A stretch of 64,000 bases of DNA. It comes from Platycnemis pennipes (lineage: Eukaryota > Arthropoda > Insecta > Odonata > Platycnemididae). Every line of letters begins with the position of its first letter. The stretch's first letter is position 1. The stretch spans positions 159,604,688 to 159,668,687 of the forward strand of contig OW121848.1 of NCBI GenBank assembly GCA_933228895.1, read 5' to 3'. Position numbers and translations under genes: made by a program. Shown here one piece after another: positions 20,902-34,400 of this stretch. The notes beneath the pieces are model-generated. The model was not told the origin of the DNA and made no database searches. It saw only the letters and a program-made list of their open reading frames with translations.

Positions 20902-23900
20902 CCGGCCTCGCCCCCCTCCTGCTGAGAGTGCCATCCGGCGGCGAATGTTGGGACGACTACCGTTCATATGTGCGTGCGTGTGTGTGTTTAACGGCTGACG
21001 GACCGTGATGCAATGATTCCAATCCAAGTATTATGCATACATACTATATCCCTGTGGCTGACGTTCTCGTCAAGTTTGAAATTACTGTTGTCTCCAAGTC
21101 CCCAAAGTATCTCGACAGCATGGCTACGGACGTGATTGGTGGGGAAAGTGGGCGAATGATACCGCGGGGAGAGGCGGACGTTGTTCATTGTAATGTCTCG
21201 AGCGTTCTTTCAACGTCGTATTCAGCCGATCTGCGTCCCGATGGCGTTCCTGATTGCTCCAGTCCGCGAGGATGCCGCTGCTGTTCCCGTGGAATCCCTC
21301 GACGATTTTAATGTGTGTTCCACGTCGTGAAACACTACCAGCTTGCGTCCCCACTCTCGCCGGTGCGTGTTTCCATCTCGCTTCCCGATGTCGATGAACA
21401 AATCGTCAGCCATGCTGCTCGTGTGAACAAGAGAGTGAAAATAAGATACGTTGCAGCGTGCGTGGGACGGAGGTGCTACACGCCCACGAGTTTCCTGCGC
21501 CTTTGGCCCTAGGGGATAGAAGTAATAAGGAGAAAAATGTAATCTCACTCAAAACATTCCATTTAAATTGTGATCTTTTTTAGGGTTATATAAGTGTTCC
21601 GGATATCGTTCGAAATCTCTGATGCGATTTGTTGTCTTGTAAAATGGTGGCCACCGCCGATTCTTCCGCCTGTCCTGTGAAAAGAACAGAATAGATCCGG
21701 TTAATGATCCTTTTCCTTTGGATTAAGAAAAGAGTTTGGTTGGAATTGCTCAAGCTGGCTACTCCGCGAAGCGGCAAATCGCCGTTGGATAGAGCTCGAA
21801 GGTTATATCCAAAGATATGTATTAAGTGTAAGGGAGCATCATTTCGCTATTCCTTTATTTTTGTATTTTTTGTAGTGCACACACTAAAGAACAAACGGGT
21901 GCATAATAGCATTAGCATTCCATTTTTTCGATGTGTTTGATCGACATTTGTTTAGATGAGAGGAGTGGGAAAGAGAGATCAAAGCATACTTTCACATTGT
22001 GTAGGTACTTTTTAAAAATGCGTAGCGCCGGTATGCTCTGAAGCACCCTTGAATTCTAATCAGTGTGTGGTAAAACATCATATGAATCACGCTTGGCGGC
22101 AGGGTGTAATACGAATAATTGACTATCATTGATTACATCGAATTCGATCATCTCCAAGTAAATGAGAAAAGCCCACCGAAATAAGGAAAGTGAGCCTCGG
22201 GCTGATTATTTCTTGTTCCGATATGAAATTCGTTTTATTTTTTTCTTTCAAATTATCTGAATGTGTGCCGTCAATCGTGTTTCTCCGTCATATTGAATTT
22301 TGGAGATTACTAATTCTACGCAGCAGAAAACGTGGAAGTATGTTTGAAAAATACCTTCGCTTGGATTTAAATGCGTCAAAATTTTAGAAATTAGAATCCT
22401 AAGTGTTGAGAGTTTCATCATATGGTCAAGAGTATTTAAAAACCTTTGGTCAAAGTCTTCAGTTTGCAATAAGGCACCATTTAGTCGACCTTTAGTGTTT
22501 AATGGCTTCCTCATTATGCTCAAGTTTTTCATCAAAATATTTACAATAACATGAAAATTTAGTATTTCGATGATCGCTTCGAAATTTATGTTAAAACAAA
22601 TGATATACTGCGTTAATGGTTGTATTGTTTTTCTAATTGTTTCTCTTTTAGAGACATTTTAAAAATACTCTGATTTTACCAACAAAAAAATTGAAATTCC
22701 CATGCATCCCTTGCGTCCATTTCATAGGTAATTTTCTACTCAACCTTTTGCAGGTAACAACACAAAGTCATTGGATTAGGTAAAATATTTCAATAAGCCC
22801 CTCCTCCCTTTTTGGTATAATATTTCAAATAAGAAAGGAATTTAATGGTCAACGAAGTGGTTGGTTCTCAAAGTGTTCAACAATTCAATTTACCTTCACT
22901 CAAAATTTTCAAAACAAAAAAACGCCAAATCACCGATTATACTTTTCATTTACTCGCAGTGCATCATAAGTCATTCCAAGAAGATATACGCTCCACGTGA
23001 TGGAAGTATTCTATAATTTCATTAGTGCGTAGAGAATGAATGTGTTTTTGGTATCTAAATGGTTCTATTAGCGAAATATAATCGCGAAAGTATAAGATAA
23101 TATTTCAATGGAGTGCTGTCAATTTTTCTGGTCGTAAATGTTCCAAGTATTTCCTGAACGGAGACTTATGCTCCCCACGTGATTGAAGACACCCGCTCCT
23201 CATAGGTGTCCCTTCAGTCGGTTCCCGAACTAAATGACTGCACAGGAAGCACAGTGGCTTCTTCCCAGACTGGAACGGCCATTTCCCGAGATCAATCTCG
23301 TTCCGAGGAATCGCAAGCTACCCTCGTCATCGACTAGTGGCGCAAGTGCATGATCGGTCACGTGACTCCCCTCCCCGACTTCGGCCGAAGGTTTTTCTTT
23401 ACATTGACTAGGTGCAGTTGTTTGATGACAACTTTTTTCTATCGGGATAAAATGCGAAGTTGTAAAAAATCATATTCAACGCTCAAAAACTAATATAATT
23501 ATTCAGTGATGAAGCTCTATTGAAATGAAAATAACGGCAATGGCGCTTCATTCGCCATTTAATCGAAAGTTCTTCCTAGGGTCTCTTATTCCCCGCAACC
23601 ACAAGTGGATACCTATCTCTCACTTTCTCTTTTTACCAGCCATTTTGTCTGTGGAGGGATGTACGGGATAAAGCCCACTACAACAGAGATTGGGGGAAGA
23701 TAAACACATTTTCAGTAGCGTAACTAAATACCAATAATAGAAAATGTCTCTTTACCAACTGCCCTTCGCAACGTGCTCGGCTCTTTCATTGTTTTTATTC
23801 TTTTCTTTGTTTTTATTTCTTTTATTTTTATATCGAATTCTTTAGAAGAACTCTCTCACTCACAGATACAATTGCACCATTGTCTGGTTTCAAAAGAAAA

Positions 23901-26640
23901 ATTACTCTAGCTGGAAATTTTGAAATTCTGAGGAGGGTTTTAGATGATAATGAAAAGCATAAATATTGCTAATAGCATATAATTGATTCCAATCCGCATA
24001 TGAAAATAGTCATTCAACTAAATTATATTGGACACAACTTTTCTTAAAGTTTACTGCTGAAATTTTATGGTTGGTAAAACATTTTATTCCTCCAGGGATA
24101 AGATGAGATAGCATAATTGACTCATTTCATGGATTTTCACGAACTGATAGAAAATTTACTGAGGTTTATTATTGATGAATCAGAGTGTAAAACCTGGAAT
24201 ATGTTCTATGGATTTTTTCTATCGGTCTGAATGTTCGCTGTGGCAGTGTTTTTCAGCCGAGGCCATAACCAGTATAGTTTCAGCGGTTTTGCAATCACTA
24301 ATACTTAATTGACACCGGCAATTTCATTGAATCTGACCAGGTCAATCACAAATGCATTTCTCACGTACTCATTTTATTCATTTTTCTTGCAACTTTCAAA
24401 AAAGATTACCAAACTATTAGAGTCCAGTACGAAATTAATAGCGGATGAATTGGTAAAATATGTTTTTACTCTGGCCTTGGCATAAGGAGTAGAGAATCCA
24501 TTTAAGACCCAGGAAAGGAAACTTTTTGACTTTCGAGTAATGTTTCATTGAAAAATTGATTAAATTAGATTTTTTTCCTTCAACCTATAACCTATCATTT
24601 TTCTTCTATTAACCTATAGTCGGCGATGTACTAATATTTTGCCTTCAATGTATTTTTATATGAATTCAAACGATCTTTTGATCTGTCCATAAGTTTTTCG
24701 TTGTATCAATTTCTTTATGGCTGCGCTTTATCGGGATCGTGCTTCCTTGCTGACTTCGCACATCTTTTCCAGAGGCGACAGGAGCCGGCCACGTCGCGAC
24801 AACGCGTTCCCGCCTTCTCTTTGTGATCTTTCAATGACTGTGACTCGGAACCCCTTTTAAATTAATAATGCGAGAACACGTTGCTCCCTTCCTTTTCAAT
24901 GTACAGTTTTCATAAAAGGAATGGAAAAGATTTCAACGCTGACCTCCGCCTCGGAAGAGGCGTCAGAACATGCAGCGACATTTTAAGCAATACCCGCCGA
25001 CAAAAAACATTGAGACCGTATGAATGCATTTCTGTCGTGAGCTTGAGTGTATAAATGTGTTTGGAAATGTTTGTACCATTATTTGTTTTCAGGGTAAAAT
25101 TTTCAAGGTGATTAAAACTGCTTGGTAAATCATGATCTCGTTTTCTTTTCCCACCTTCCTTGGATTGATCGAAAATGACTGAGGTGAGTGCGCTGCAGTA
25201 AACAAGGACGAGGAAACGAGCTGTTGTTTTTCCTGGTTCCTCCGAACTACCAGCGGCATTTCACAGTTCTTGCTACTGAACAGTGCTCATTTGTAGCTTT
25301 TTGTGCAGAAGCAGCTGCTGGAGTCACATGCTGCCATGGAAGAGTCGCGGTGTTGCAGTATTGTGTAGTGTTCAGGCCCTCACCGACACCTATCGAGTAC
25401 CTACCCTGCAAGTCACTCCGAGGGTGTGAAACACTGCGCCACTAAGCATGCACTACGTACTTGTCTTAATAGGGACAATGCTACTTAATGAAAGAAACGT
25501 ATGTGTCATGCATCGACGAGGCATGTGCAGCTAAAATATTAGCCTCGGCGAAGGAATATTATGTTTATCTATTGGTGAAGCAAACGCTAAGATTCATGAA
25601 TTAATAATTTCCGCTAGGCGTGCAATGGTGAGGCTAACATGATTTAGTATTTTTAACATGTTTCAGATGCACTACAGAATACTATCGCCGGTCACCATAT
25701 TGCCAATTATGATCTCCTGTAAACGAGAAGCGAAACATGGAATGCCCTTGATACACGAGTGTGAATTTAGTGCGGCCAAATAGATTAAAGTTCTATTGAA
25801 TTGCTCTCTACAATGCACAATACAACAGAAAGCAGATTAATAGGTAAGTGGACAGCTTGACGACTGATAGATTGGTGACTCTCTAAGTGCTCAAGTGCAC
25901 CAGGATGAAACCTAAATGGGGAGACTGTGTGCTGGAGCACTATCCGCTAAGGAATATAGTTGAATAAATATTGGTTTCTTTAAAATCAGTCCGCATCTGC
26001 TAATAATTCAAGGCACTACAACAACGATGAATATCACTGACACTGTAAAAGTCTTACCTACTTCGCTGAATATTTTAACGGCAGGTACCCACCCCCTATC
26101 AACTGACTCCGGTTTCAAATGAACTGATCGCCAACTTACAAATATTGGAGCCTCTAGCTCAAAATTCAACTGCAACATTCACCTCCGGGATATAAGAACA
26201 TAATGCTGGTGGAGAGGCAATCCAAGTCACGCCACTGCTTCCCAGAAATTACAGCTAAGCAAAAACTGAAAGCTATCCTCTCGGATTCTTCACCCTCCCG
26301 CACATCACAGCTCAGACGGAAAAAAGATAGCTAGAGATATCTAAATCTGATCTCAATATATCTATTGACAAATGATCTACAAATAGACATCTATCATATG
26401 TAACTTTTAATATTAATTTATAGGCGACAATTTTGTGAGAATTTCCTTAAGAAAAAGTCATTGCCGTGCCTTAAAAATCAGCGAATGGGGGCGTTAACTA
26501 AGGCGAAATGGGGGCGTTAACTAGGAACCGAAATCGTAATTTTGTACACGAAATCGTTAGATGGAAACGAAAAATGAAGTTTAGTGAAAAAATTAATCTT
26601 CTAACCAGAGCCAATTGCTCCTAAATTAAAATAAGAAAAA
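20902..26640. other. 3' flank and intergenic region
   Basis: The first few hundred bases probably include the 3' UTR of the CUB/LDLa gene, but no convincing polyadenylation signal could be fixed. The remaining ~5 kb is AT-rich with moderately GC-rich patches near 23.2-23.4 and 24.75-25.0 kb. No exon, RNA gene or repeat family was recognised. Confidence 0.45.
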
Positions 26641-28560
26641 GGTGATGCCTAAAGATGCTGCTGCTTTGTGACCATTGACGTCATCACCGGCGGCTGAGCT
26701 TAAAGCCACCGAGTGAGTCCACCGGGTTGCAAATGGTGGGTCAACCTCTAGATATAGAGGTTAACTGCGAGATAAGCGAGTTTACTCGTCGAATAAGCAG
26801 TCGTGGACAAAAAGCGACGGCATTCCGAGGGGGTATTGGTCTATCCCTGGGTAAGATAGGCCTCTAAATAATACAGAACCTGTGAAGATGCCGTGACTTG
26901 GCGACGGGAGGCCGCCAAAAATTACGCTTCTCATCATCCGGAGGAGAGGGCAGCAGATCTTCTTCACATGAGTGAAGGTGGAGACCACAGTGGACGGTAC
27001 AGCGACACTCATTTCACTACAGGCGTGGTAACACTTACTTAAACGGCTGTGGTACTGCGATGTGGAACGCAAGGGAAAACCACCACATTAATATCCCGAG
27101 GAGCCGCAGCTACTCCACTCTTTTCTTTCTTATCAAGACGTGATGGAACCCTCTCGAGTAAAATATTCCGGCGGTAAAATAGTCCCCCATTCGGATCTCC
27201 GGGCGGGGACTACCCGAGAGAGTACATCAGTCAAGTGTGATACTCATTTTAGGGTAGGAACGTGGAACGTGCGATCACTTCGGACCTGCGGAAGACTGGA
27301 GAACCTGAAGGTGGAAATGCGAAGAATGGACCTCGACGTATTAGGAATCAGCGAAATGAAGCGGCCCGAAGAAGGAGACTTTTGGAGTGGAAGTTACAGG
27401 ATTATACATACGGGATCATTAAATGGTAATGCTGGAGTAGGGATCATACGGATCATACTCAGAAAGGGCGCCGGAATGCGTGTGAAGAGCTTCTTGCAGT
27501 GCAATGAAAGGATAATAATGGTTAAGATCGAGACCAAACCTGTAGCTACCGTGGTGGTGCAGGTTTACATGCCTACTACGGACTATGAAGATGAAGAAAT
27601 GGAAGACGTCTATTAAGATATCACGGAAGTTATAAAACAGGTGAGAGGAAAAGAAAACCTAATTATTTTAGGAAACTAAAACGCCATCGTCGGCGAAGGT
27701 CAAGATGGAATATTAACTGGAAAATACGGATTGGGAATCCTAAACGAAAGAAGAGAAAGACTGGTGAAGTTCTGCACACAACATAAGTTACCACGGAAGA
27801 AGTCTTAGATAACAACACTTATTTAAAAATTACAACCGAAGAAGATACACGTGGAAAATGCCAGGAGACAGAAGAAGATGTCAAATAGTTAGATTTTAGT
27901 GAAGCAGAGATTTAGAAACCAAGTGCAGGACTGCAAAAGCTACCCTGGGGCAGACATCGATAGTGACCTTTATTTAGTGGTGATGAAATGCCATCTAAAA
28001 TTCAAGAAGTTGAAGAAAACAGTAAAGAACATTTGGCAAAGAAGAAAAACTGAAGGAGACTCAACATCAGCTGGCATTTCAAAAAGCAGTGGGAAACAAC
28101 ATAGGAGAGAGCCTGAATGAGAAATCAGTGGAAGAGCGTTAGGAAAACATTAAATGTGGACTACAGGAAGCCGCAAAAGAAGTTCTTGGAAGAAGAAAAG
28201 TTGCCAAGATGAAGCCATGGACCACGGAAGAAGTCTTAGACTTGATTGAAGAAAGAAGGAAGTACAAGAATGCAAAAACTGAAGAAGGGCAGCTTTCCTA
28301 CAAAAGAATAAGGAACTAAATAAGTCACAAAAACAAGCAAAGCTAGAGAGATGTGGATGAAGAATCTATGCGAAGATTTACAAAGCAATCATGCCCTTGG
28401 AAAGGTGGAAGCAGCCTACAGGATAGTGAGGAACCACTTCAATTGCAAGACTCAATGCCATAAGCGACAAAAATGGAGAAATTATGATTGAAAACGAGGA
28501 CGAAGTGAAGATCTTCACAGCCACGAACTACAAATGAATATTCGGGTTAAAGTTGTACGT
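26641..28560 (+). mobile_element. Decayed RTE-like LINE with endonuclease domain
   Basis: A 5' untranslated part (about 26641-27139, containing a 20-bp palindrome at 26743-26762) leads into an open frame, 27140-27616, with the apurinic-endonuclease signature FRVGTWNVRSL, LDVLGISEMKRPEE and VVVQVYMPTTDYEDEE. The next motif, normally GDFNA, reads GN-stop-NA. Downstream the endonuclease continues in other frames (YTWKMPGDRRRCQ; FRNQVQDCKSYPGADIDSD) to 28120, then the linker (ENIKCGLQEAAKEVLG) to about 28330, and is lost near 28560. The same family supplies fragments at 370-1235, 9540-9770, 48460-49143, 50400-51165 and 59636-59800. Confidence 0.85.
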
Positions 28561-28849
28561 GGGCACCAAAGTTATAATTTATCGTTGATGATAGTGCTCT
28601 AATTAAAAAACATAAGTTTTCTAAACTGTTGTGCGTTTGAACGAATCTACTTTGAATTTCATCAGTGGAAATTAAAACGCAATAGTTAACTTGGTTAAAG
28701 ACATGGAATTTTTGATCCTAGAATTTTACTTCTCGTATTAATATATTGAAGTAAGCAATGGTTGTAAATTTAACTGGAATTGAATTGCCAGTCCGTACTG
28801 AATTTTTTTAATGATTGTCAAGGAGGTGAAAATTTAGTCTTACGGCACA

Positions 28850-29115
28850 TCGGCAAGTCACCCCCGCTCATGTGGCCATGATATGATTTTCAAGAACTTA
28901 AAAATGAAACATCGGGCCACCATCGTACCGATGTCGGCAAGTAGTGTCGGCAATGCTACTTGAAGTTGGTGTTGGCCCAATGTCGGAAAAGTCGGCCAAC
29001 CATAGCCGATGTCGGCCCAACGTCGGCTCGGAGTCGGCTTAGGTTGGCCGACTTTGCCGACACAAAGCCGACATTGGGCCAACACTGGGCCGATAGTTGA
29101 TGTTGCCTGGGGAGA
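28850..29115. repeat. MITE-like stretch with CCCAGGCAAC end and GTCGGC repeats
   Basis: The right end, read in reverse, starts CCCAGGCAACATCAACTATC. Inside, GTCGGC/GCCGAC and TTGGCC motifs recur about a dozen times in both directions. The plan (CCCAG end plus clustered short subterminal motifs) resembles the elements at 12148-17053 and 14668-16576. A matching left end was not found. Confidence 0.45.
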
Positions 29116-29284
29116 TGGAAAGAATTATACAACGGAAAAAATACAATGGAAACCAATTGGTAAACCAATCGAAACCTAGGTCGGTGTTAAAATATTTTTT
29201 TTGGAATCTTACAAAGTGATTGTTCTATTCATTACTATCATGCGGTTCCACCAAGTGAATCCTGAGGACTTCCTCTTTATATAA

Positions 29285-29415
29285 GGAACAAGTGATAATA
29301 GTGAAAGAGAAGAATTATGTAAATATGAATAGATTAGCCGATAGAAGAGTTAACTCAGTGGAGAGCTGCGTCACACCAATCTGAGGAATGATGACTTATG
29401 ATGATGATGACCATA
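29285..29415 (+). mobile_element. 3' end of RTE-like LINE
   Basis: GTGAAAGAGAAGAATTATGT, then coding for NMNRLADRR, then AGTGGAGAGCTGCGTCA and a GATGATGATGA tail. It matches the 3' end of the copies at 370-540 and 59636-59800. It is probably the tail of the 26.6-28.56 kb copy, separated by inserted or deleted sequence. Confidence 0.7.
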
Positions 29416-30871
29416 AACATGTCGCATGTTTAGAAATCATTAAAAATTAAAAAAAAATGTATTTTCAAAACACTAATACCTCTGGCAATAGTTAATATTT
29501 TGGTCATTTTTGCTCGTAATGTTTCATAAATCTTAGTACTATTTGTTCCTTTGATGCGACAAAATAAATAGGAATTGAACATTTTAGCATATTATATATT
29601 CATTGTCATATCGAAATTAAACCACCTGGTCGTTATACATTAAATTTTGTTTAAATCTTGGCATGCGGCGAGAAAAGAGATGGATTAGGCGGGTTGGGCG
29701 GGTTTAGGGCGATGTGGTGGCGGGTTGAGGGTCGAAAAATCTGGCACCACTGGTGCCAACAGTGTGGAAGCGTGGAACAGGAAAAAGAGGTTAAAAAGAG
29801 GCTTTTCCTAGGAACTTTTCCTCAATAAAAGCCATCAAATCTCTTCGAGAGAGAAGGATATGAGCAGTTTCAGCAGGTAAACAGGTAAAGGGTGTGAGAA
29901 AATATTTAAATCAACATGGAAGGAAAGGTTGCTATTGAGGCAGAAGAAACTTGACCTTGACCTCCTTCGGCGATAGGTACTCAATTTCGTGGTTCATCGA
30001 GGGAATTGGAAAAGCAGCTGAAAAATAGGCGATGAGAACAACTACAAAATCCTGAAACTGTTGTAGCAGCTAAATTTATAGCTACTTCAAGAAATTGTAG
30101 CGCAATACAGCTACTGAAAAAGTAGCTACTATCTATACAGTAACGAGCTACATGTATCGAGCTACTACCCATCCCTGGGTACAACCAGAGCCAAGGTGGC
30201 TCTGGTACAACTCGTACTACAAATGCATTTAATTATGTATTCGCAGCATATGCCCTGCTGAAGAAACTTTAAAGTAAAGAATTAAAAAATACTTTGTTTG
30301 GTATGCAAATCTTAGTGCATACATCGTATTTGAATGTGTTTACTAAATTCAATTACATCGTGAAAGAAAGAAAGACACTGTAATCACAAATCAGGGCACA
30401 ATACATAAGCGGTTTGAATATTTGAAAACATTTTTAGAAGCCTGTGGTATTTATCAGCCATTATTACTGGGTATTTACGTAAAACATGAAAATGCTATAA
30501 ATACGATGTACCTACCTAATTAAACAGGACGTCTATGTCCATCTTACTTTCATTTCGAACCAGATATTTCAAGTGCAATAGTAATCCACTCATACGTTTT
30601 TGGCAGAGATATTTCATGCCTAAAAAGAATTTTCCGTCGCGATATTGAAAGTAGTGTTTCTTTAGCATTTTTTAAGACGTGGAGTTGGTGGAGTTTTTCC
30701 TTAGCGTGAGAGTTTTTATTTAAATCAAGCGCCTAGAACAAAAAATTAATTTGGTAGCTCATTTGTTTTCCGGCTTCAAATAAGTGAGGCTAGTTGTTGA
30801 CACCATGTGTTTGTACTGGCGAAACTGGGTATTGTCTCGGAAAAGATTACTATAAAGATTTTATTTCCGCC
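29416..30871. other. Intergenic sequence upstream of the TDRD12-like gene
   Basis: Mostly unrecognised AT-rich DNA. At 30055-30177 a stretch with repeated TAGCTAC motifs ends ACTACCCATCCCTG; reversed this is CAGGGATGGGTAGTAGCTCG, a typical hAT-type terminus, but the other end was not located. Confidence 0.45.
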
Positions 30872-30880
30872 ATGTCATCG
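30872..30880 (+). CDS. TDRD12: Proposed first coding exon of the TDRD12-like gene
   Basis: ATGTCATCG is followed directly by the donor GTACGT at 30881. Joining it to an acceptor CTCTAG ending at 31244 would give MSSVK in frame ahead of the Met at 31251. The intron would be 364 bp. The phase match and both splice sites support it, but the Met at 31251 could equally be the true start. Confidence 0.4.
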
Positions 30881-31244
30881 GTACGTAAAACATTTTACTA
30901 ATGGATGCTGTTGGTTTCAAATAATTCGGATATAAGACTGAACCTGTTAGTAGTCTTTTTTTTTAATGTGTTGACCGTGGACACGTCCCGTTTTGTAATG
31001 AGTTTTCGTCTCATACGTTAGTTATATGCCTATAAAGTTGCAAACGTCCATTAACTGAAAAAGTATTTCTCTCCTATATCATGCCCCAACTTAGTGTGTT
31101 TAAGTTTATGGTTAGTGTCACGTAACTTTTCAATTTTACCCATCATGTCATGTCTGTATTCATGCTACATAAGCGCACTAAGTGAAAAATATTATGTCGA
31201 AAGAGAAGTGATAATTTATATCAGTAAATCACCCATTGCTCTAG

Positions 31245-31463
31245 GTTAAGATGGCAGGTAAAGACTGTCTTGATCCTGATGCTGCCAAAGATCTGATTGG
31301 TATTGCTGTGATGGAAGTCGTACACGGAGGAAAATATTGGGTTTCAGAGCCTCCTGGTATTAACATGTCTGTTGAAAGAGAACAGTTAGTGTTGTTGGAG
31401 AAAAAATTAGCGGAGGAAATGTCCAGGACACACGAAATCGTCGGCCCTCTCCCGGAAAATAAG
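31245..31463 (+). CDS. TDRD12: TDRD12-like exon (N-terminus)
   Basis: Met at 31251; AG at 31243-31244 gives a possible acceptor. It encodes MAGKDCLDPDAAKDLIG, EVVHGGKYWVSEPPG, a helical stretch with VEREQLVLLEKKLAEEM, and ends EIVGPLPENK in phase 0 before GTATGC at 31464. Confidence 0.75.
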
Positions 31464-34400
31464 GTATGCTCTTGGGAGGCATTCATTTCTTCGTCATTCC
31501 GAAGAAGAAAAAATATGAAAAAGAAACCGTTATTGTCTTCTCGTTTACTATTGAGGAGTTAATAGCATAGGTGTTTTTACCTGGATGCGCATGGGTCATT
31601 CCCTACCAGTTCATCCAGGCCATGACACCCACCGCCCCAGATTTCTATGAAACTTGGCATGATTTATCTTTTCATGTAGATATGAAAAAATCCAAAGTTT
31701 TTCTTCTCCACCTCAATTCTTTTTGTTTTTACAGCCATTTAAAGTATAGGTTAAACTGCAGTTTTTCCATTCTCGAGGACTCTAACGGCACTTTACCTCT
31801 AAAAGAAAAAAATTGTATCTGTTTTATTTATGACTCAATTGTTATAAAAACTTACAGTTTTATCAAAGAAACAATGAGGATCCCAGAAAAAAATTGAGTT
31901 ATATTCTCAAAGGTGTCATAAATTCTAAAAACACTATAGTTCCATAAGATTTAAGAAAATTTCTTACCAAAACATGATTGTGTAAAAAATTTAATGTCTA
32001 TATTAGGCAGTGTGTTTATAAAACAAAACAATTTAGAATGCTGCTGACCTACCGAAATATCCGGATGACCTTTAGCCGTTGCTAACAGTGCTAACCCATG
32101 TCTCCCAATCAACTGAAATACATTTATTACACACCTCAACCCAACACATTCACAATTAATTATACACAAGAAAATGGGCTCCTTGAGCATAGAATATTCA
32201 TTCATTCATTGCAAGTAATTAGAGTTACTCATGGTTCAAATGGTTTGAATACCAGATTATTCATCACAAACTGAGCTTTCATTTGATGGATTTTTTAATA
32301 ACCTTAATATGTAACATCTATGAGAACGATGAGTACAAAGTTTTGATACAAATTGCTGTTTATTTTTGTTACAGTATAATTGGGTACCATAGTAAATGTG
32401 TATAAGAAAAAAGTTGTGTGCTTGTAGAGCCTTTAGCTGTTACCAGCTTCCAAAAATAGGAAAATTTACCATTTTAAGGCCCCTGTATCTCTGGTTGGGG
32501 ACTTTTTACAAATTTGAAATTTTCTGTACAATAAGCTATGATTCTATTAAGGATGCATAAAAAATTTTGAGTATGTGTTTTGACTCGTTTGGAAGCTACT
32601 TCACATTGAATTAGCAAAAAAATTATTCTAGCCCACTGTTTAGAAGCAATGTACAGACTGGTGCATATAATTAAATTTAGGATGTGTCGATTCTTGGTAC
32701 CACCGATTCTCGTGGGTTGGTATCGGAATCAAAAATCGATTGCTTAAAGTTGATACCACTACCGTCGATCTTAGGGATGAACGGAACGTACATTTTAAAT
32801 TTTCGCAGCTTAGCGATCAAGTGCCCCGTGAATGGAATATTGTTACATTAGATATTGACAAGGAGAGGTTGTGTAAATTTGGTCATGAAATTGGATGAAA
32901 AATTTTCCTTGCAACGAGAAACAAATTAAAGAAATGTTTTTTTCCGCATTACCCCGACATCGCGAGAAAAAAATACGTAGACAGCCCCACTGGTAGCCTA
33001 AATTCACCAGGATTCGGTGGCCATTGAGAGCTAGTGTCCTAAAGGAATTTCGATCCCCATCTCAGTTTAATATTTTCTTTCAATCATTGCATAAAAAATT
33101 GTAACAAACGATTTAAAACCCTTACATCTGAATACTCACATTTTTATACTTATATTGTTTAAATTAGATTTATGAATATGTCACTCAAAAATTAGGAATG
33201 GTCAGGATGGATCCAAAGATCCACGGGTCGTTCATTTCATTTGCTACTCAAATCAAATCTGAAGTCAGTATAAATTCAGATCCCGATCGGAGATTTTTTA
33301 ATTTCACCGCCTAGTGATCGATGCTCCTTGCAAACGGAATGTAGGTACGGTAGATACTGACTAGGAGAGGATTTGTAACTTGGGTCATGAAATTAGTTGA
33401 AAATTTTTTCCATGCTACTAGAGGAAAATAAAGAAATGCATGTCTTCGCTTTTTCTCCCCAGGCTGGGAAATGTGGGAAAAAATAAAGCAGAATCGCCTA
33501 CATTCACCGTACTCGCATGAACCGATGATATTACTTTTAAAATAAGAGCTAGTGTGCTGTCGGTCACGTGTTCGATCCTTAACACTGTCTAATAATACCC
33601 CCCATGCTGTATTCCTAGGGTAAGGCAAGCAGGTAGTTAAAAAAAGTAGATTATCAGAAATTTCATGTCAATATATAAGTCAATTAATTAAACCAAAATA
33701 ATCAAATTTTGGCAGTAGTAAAAGTGTTTAGAAAAATATTTTATTGCAGAATTAAAACTGGAAACGCATTAACTTTACAATGTATTTTTAAGTGATACAT
33801 TTGTAAATCTAGTCTAAGTGATAAAAGTACAAAAAAGTGTGTATCCACATACCTACAAGAGTTGGAAATTAAGGATGATAAACTTTTTGATTCAATAGCT
33901 GAAAGAAAAATTTTAAACAGCATTAACACGTTACGTACTAGGGTATTTAACCGCCTTTTAACCCTCTGTTCCGGCAGATTTTTAAACGTCACTGTTTGGA
34001 AATGCATTGCATCAGTAAAAATGCTGTAACTTACTTAAAAATGAAAATTTTTAAATGCGATTTGGAAAATAATACTCACAGAAAGTCTCAGTATTTCCTC
34101 TTTGTGCGATACTCCATAAAACATTGTCCCTTGTGGAGTGGAACACCGCAAGTTGAACACACATACCCTTTCTCCTTCCTAATTTTTCTGTAAGCACACA
34201 CTTTGCATCTTCGGGTGTGGTATTTCTTCTTCCCCTTTCCCACGATAGGGACGAGATGATGTTTACCAAGGTCTCTCGAGGGACGATGTGGGTAATCTCT
34301 CGAAGGAGCACGCTCCGTTGGGCTATTATCTCTGTCCTCGACCGAGGATGGCTCATCTGGCTCCTCTCTACTCACTGCCCACTCTTTGGCAGTCTGGAGC

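Noticed and set aside
18961..21027. A 688-codon open frame on the minus strand
   Set aside because: It is the antisense of the GC-rich last exon of the CUB/LDLa gene. The peptide is Arg/Gly/Ala-rich without domains, while the + strand has LDLa, TM and matching splice phases.
25188..25445. 85-codon frame starting MRCSKQGRGNELL
   Set aside because: No domain, no splice or promoter context and no related copy; treated as chance.
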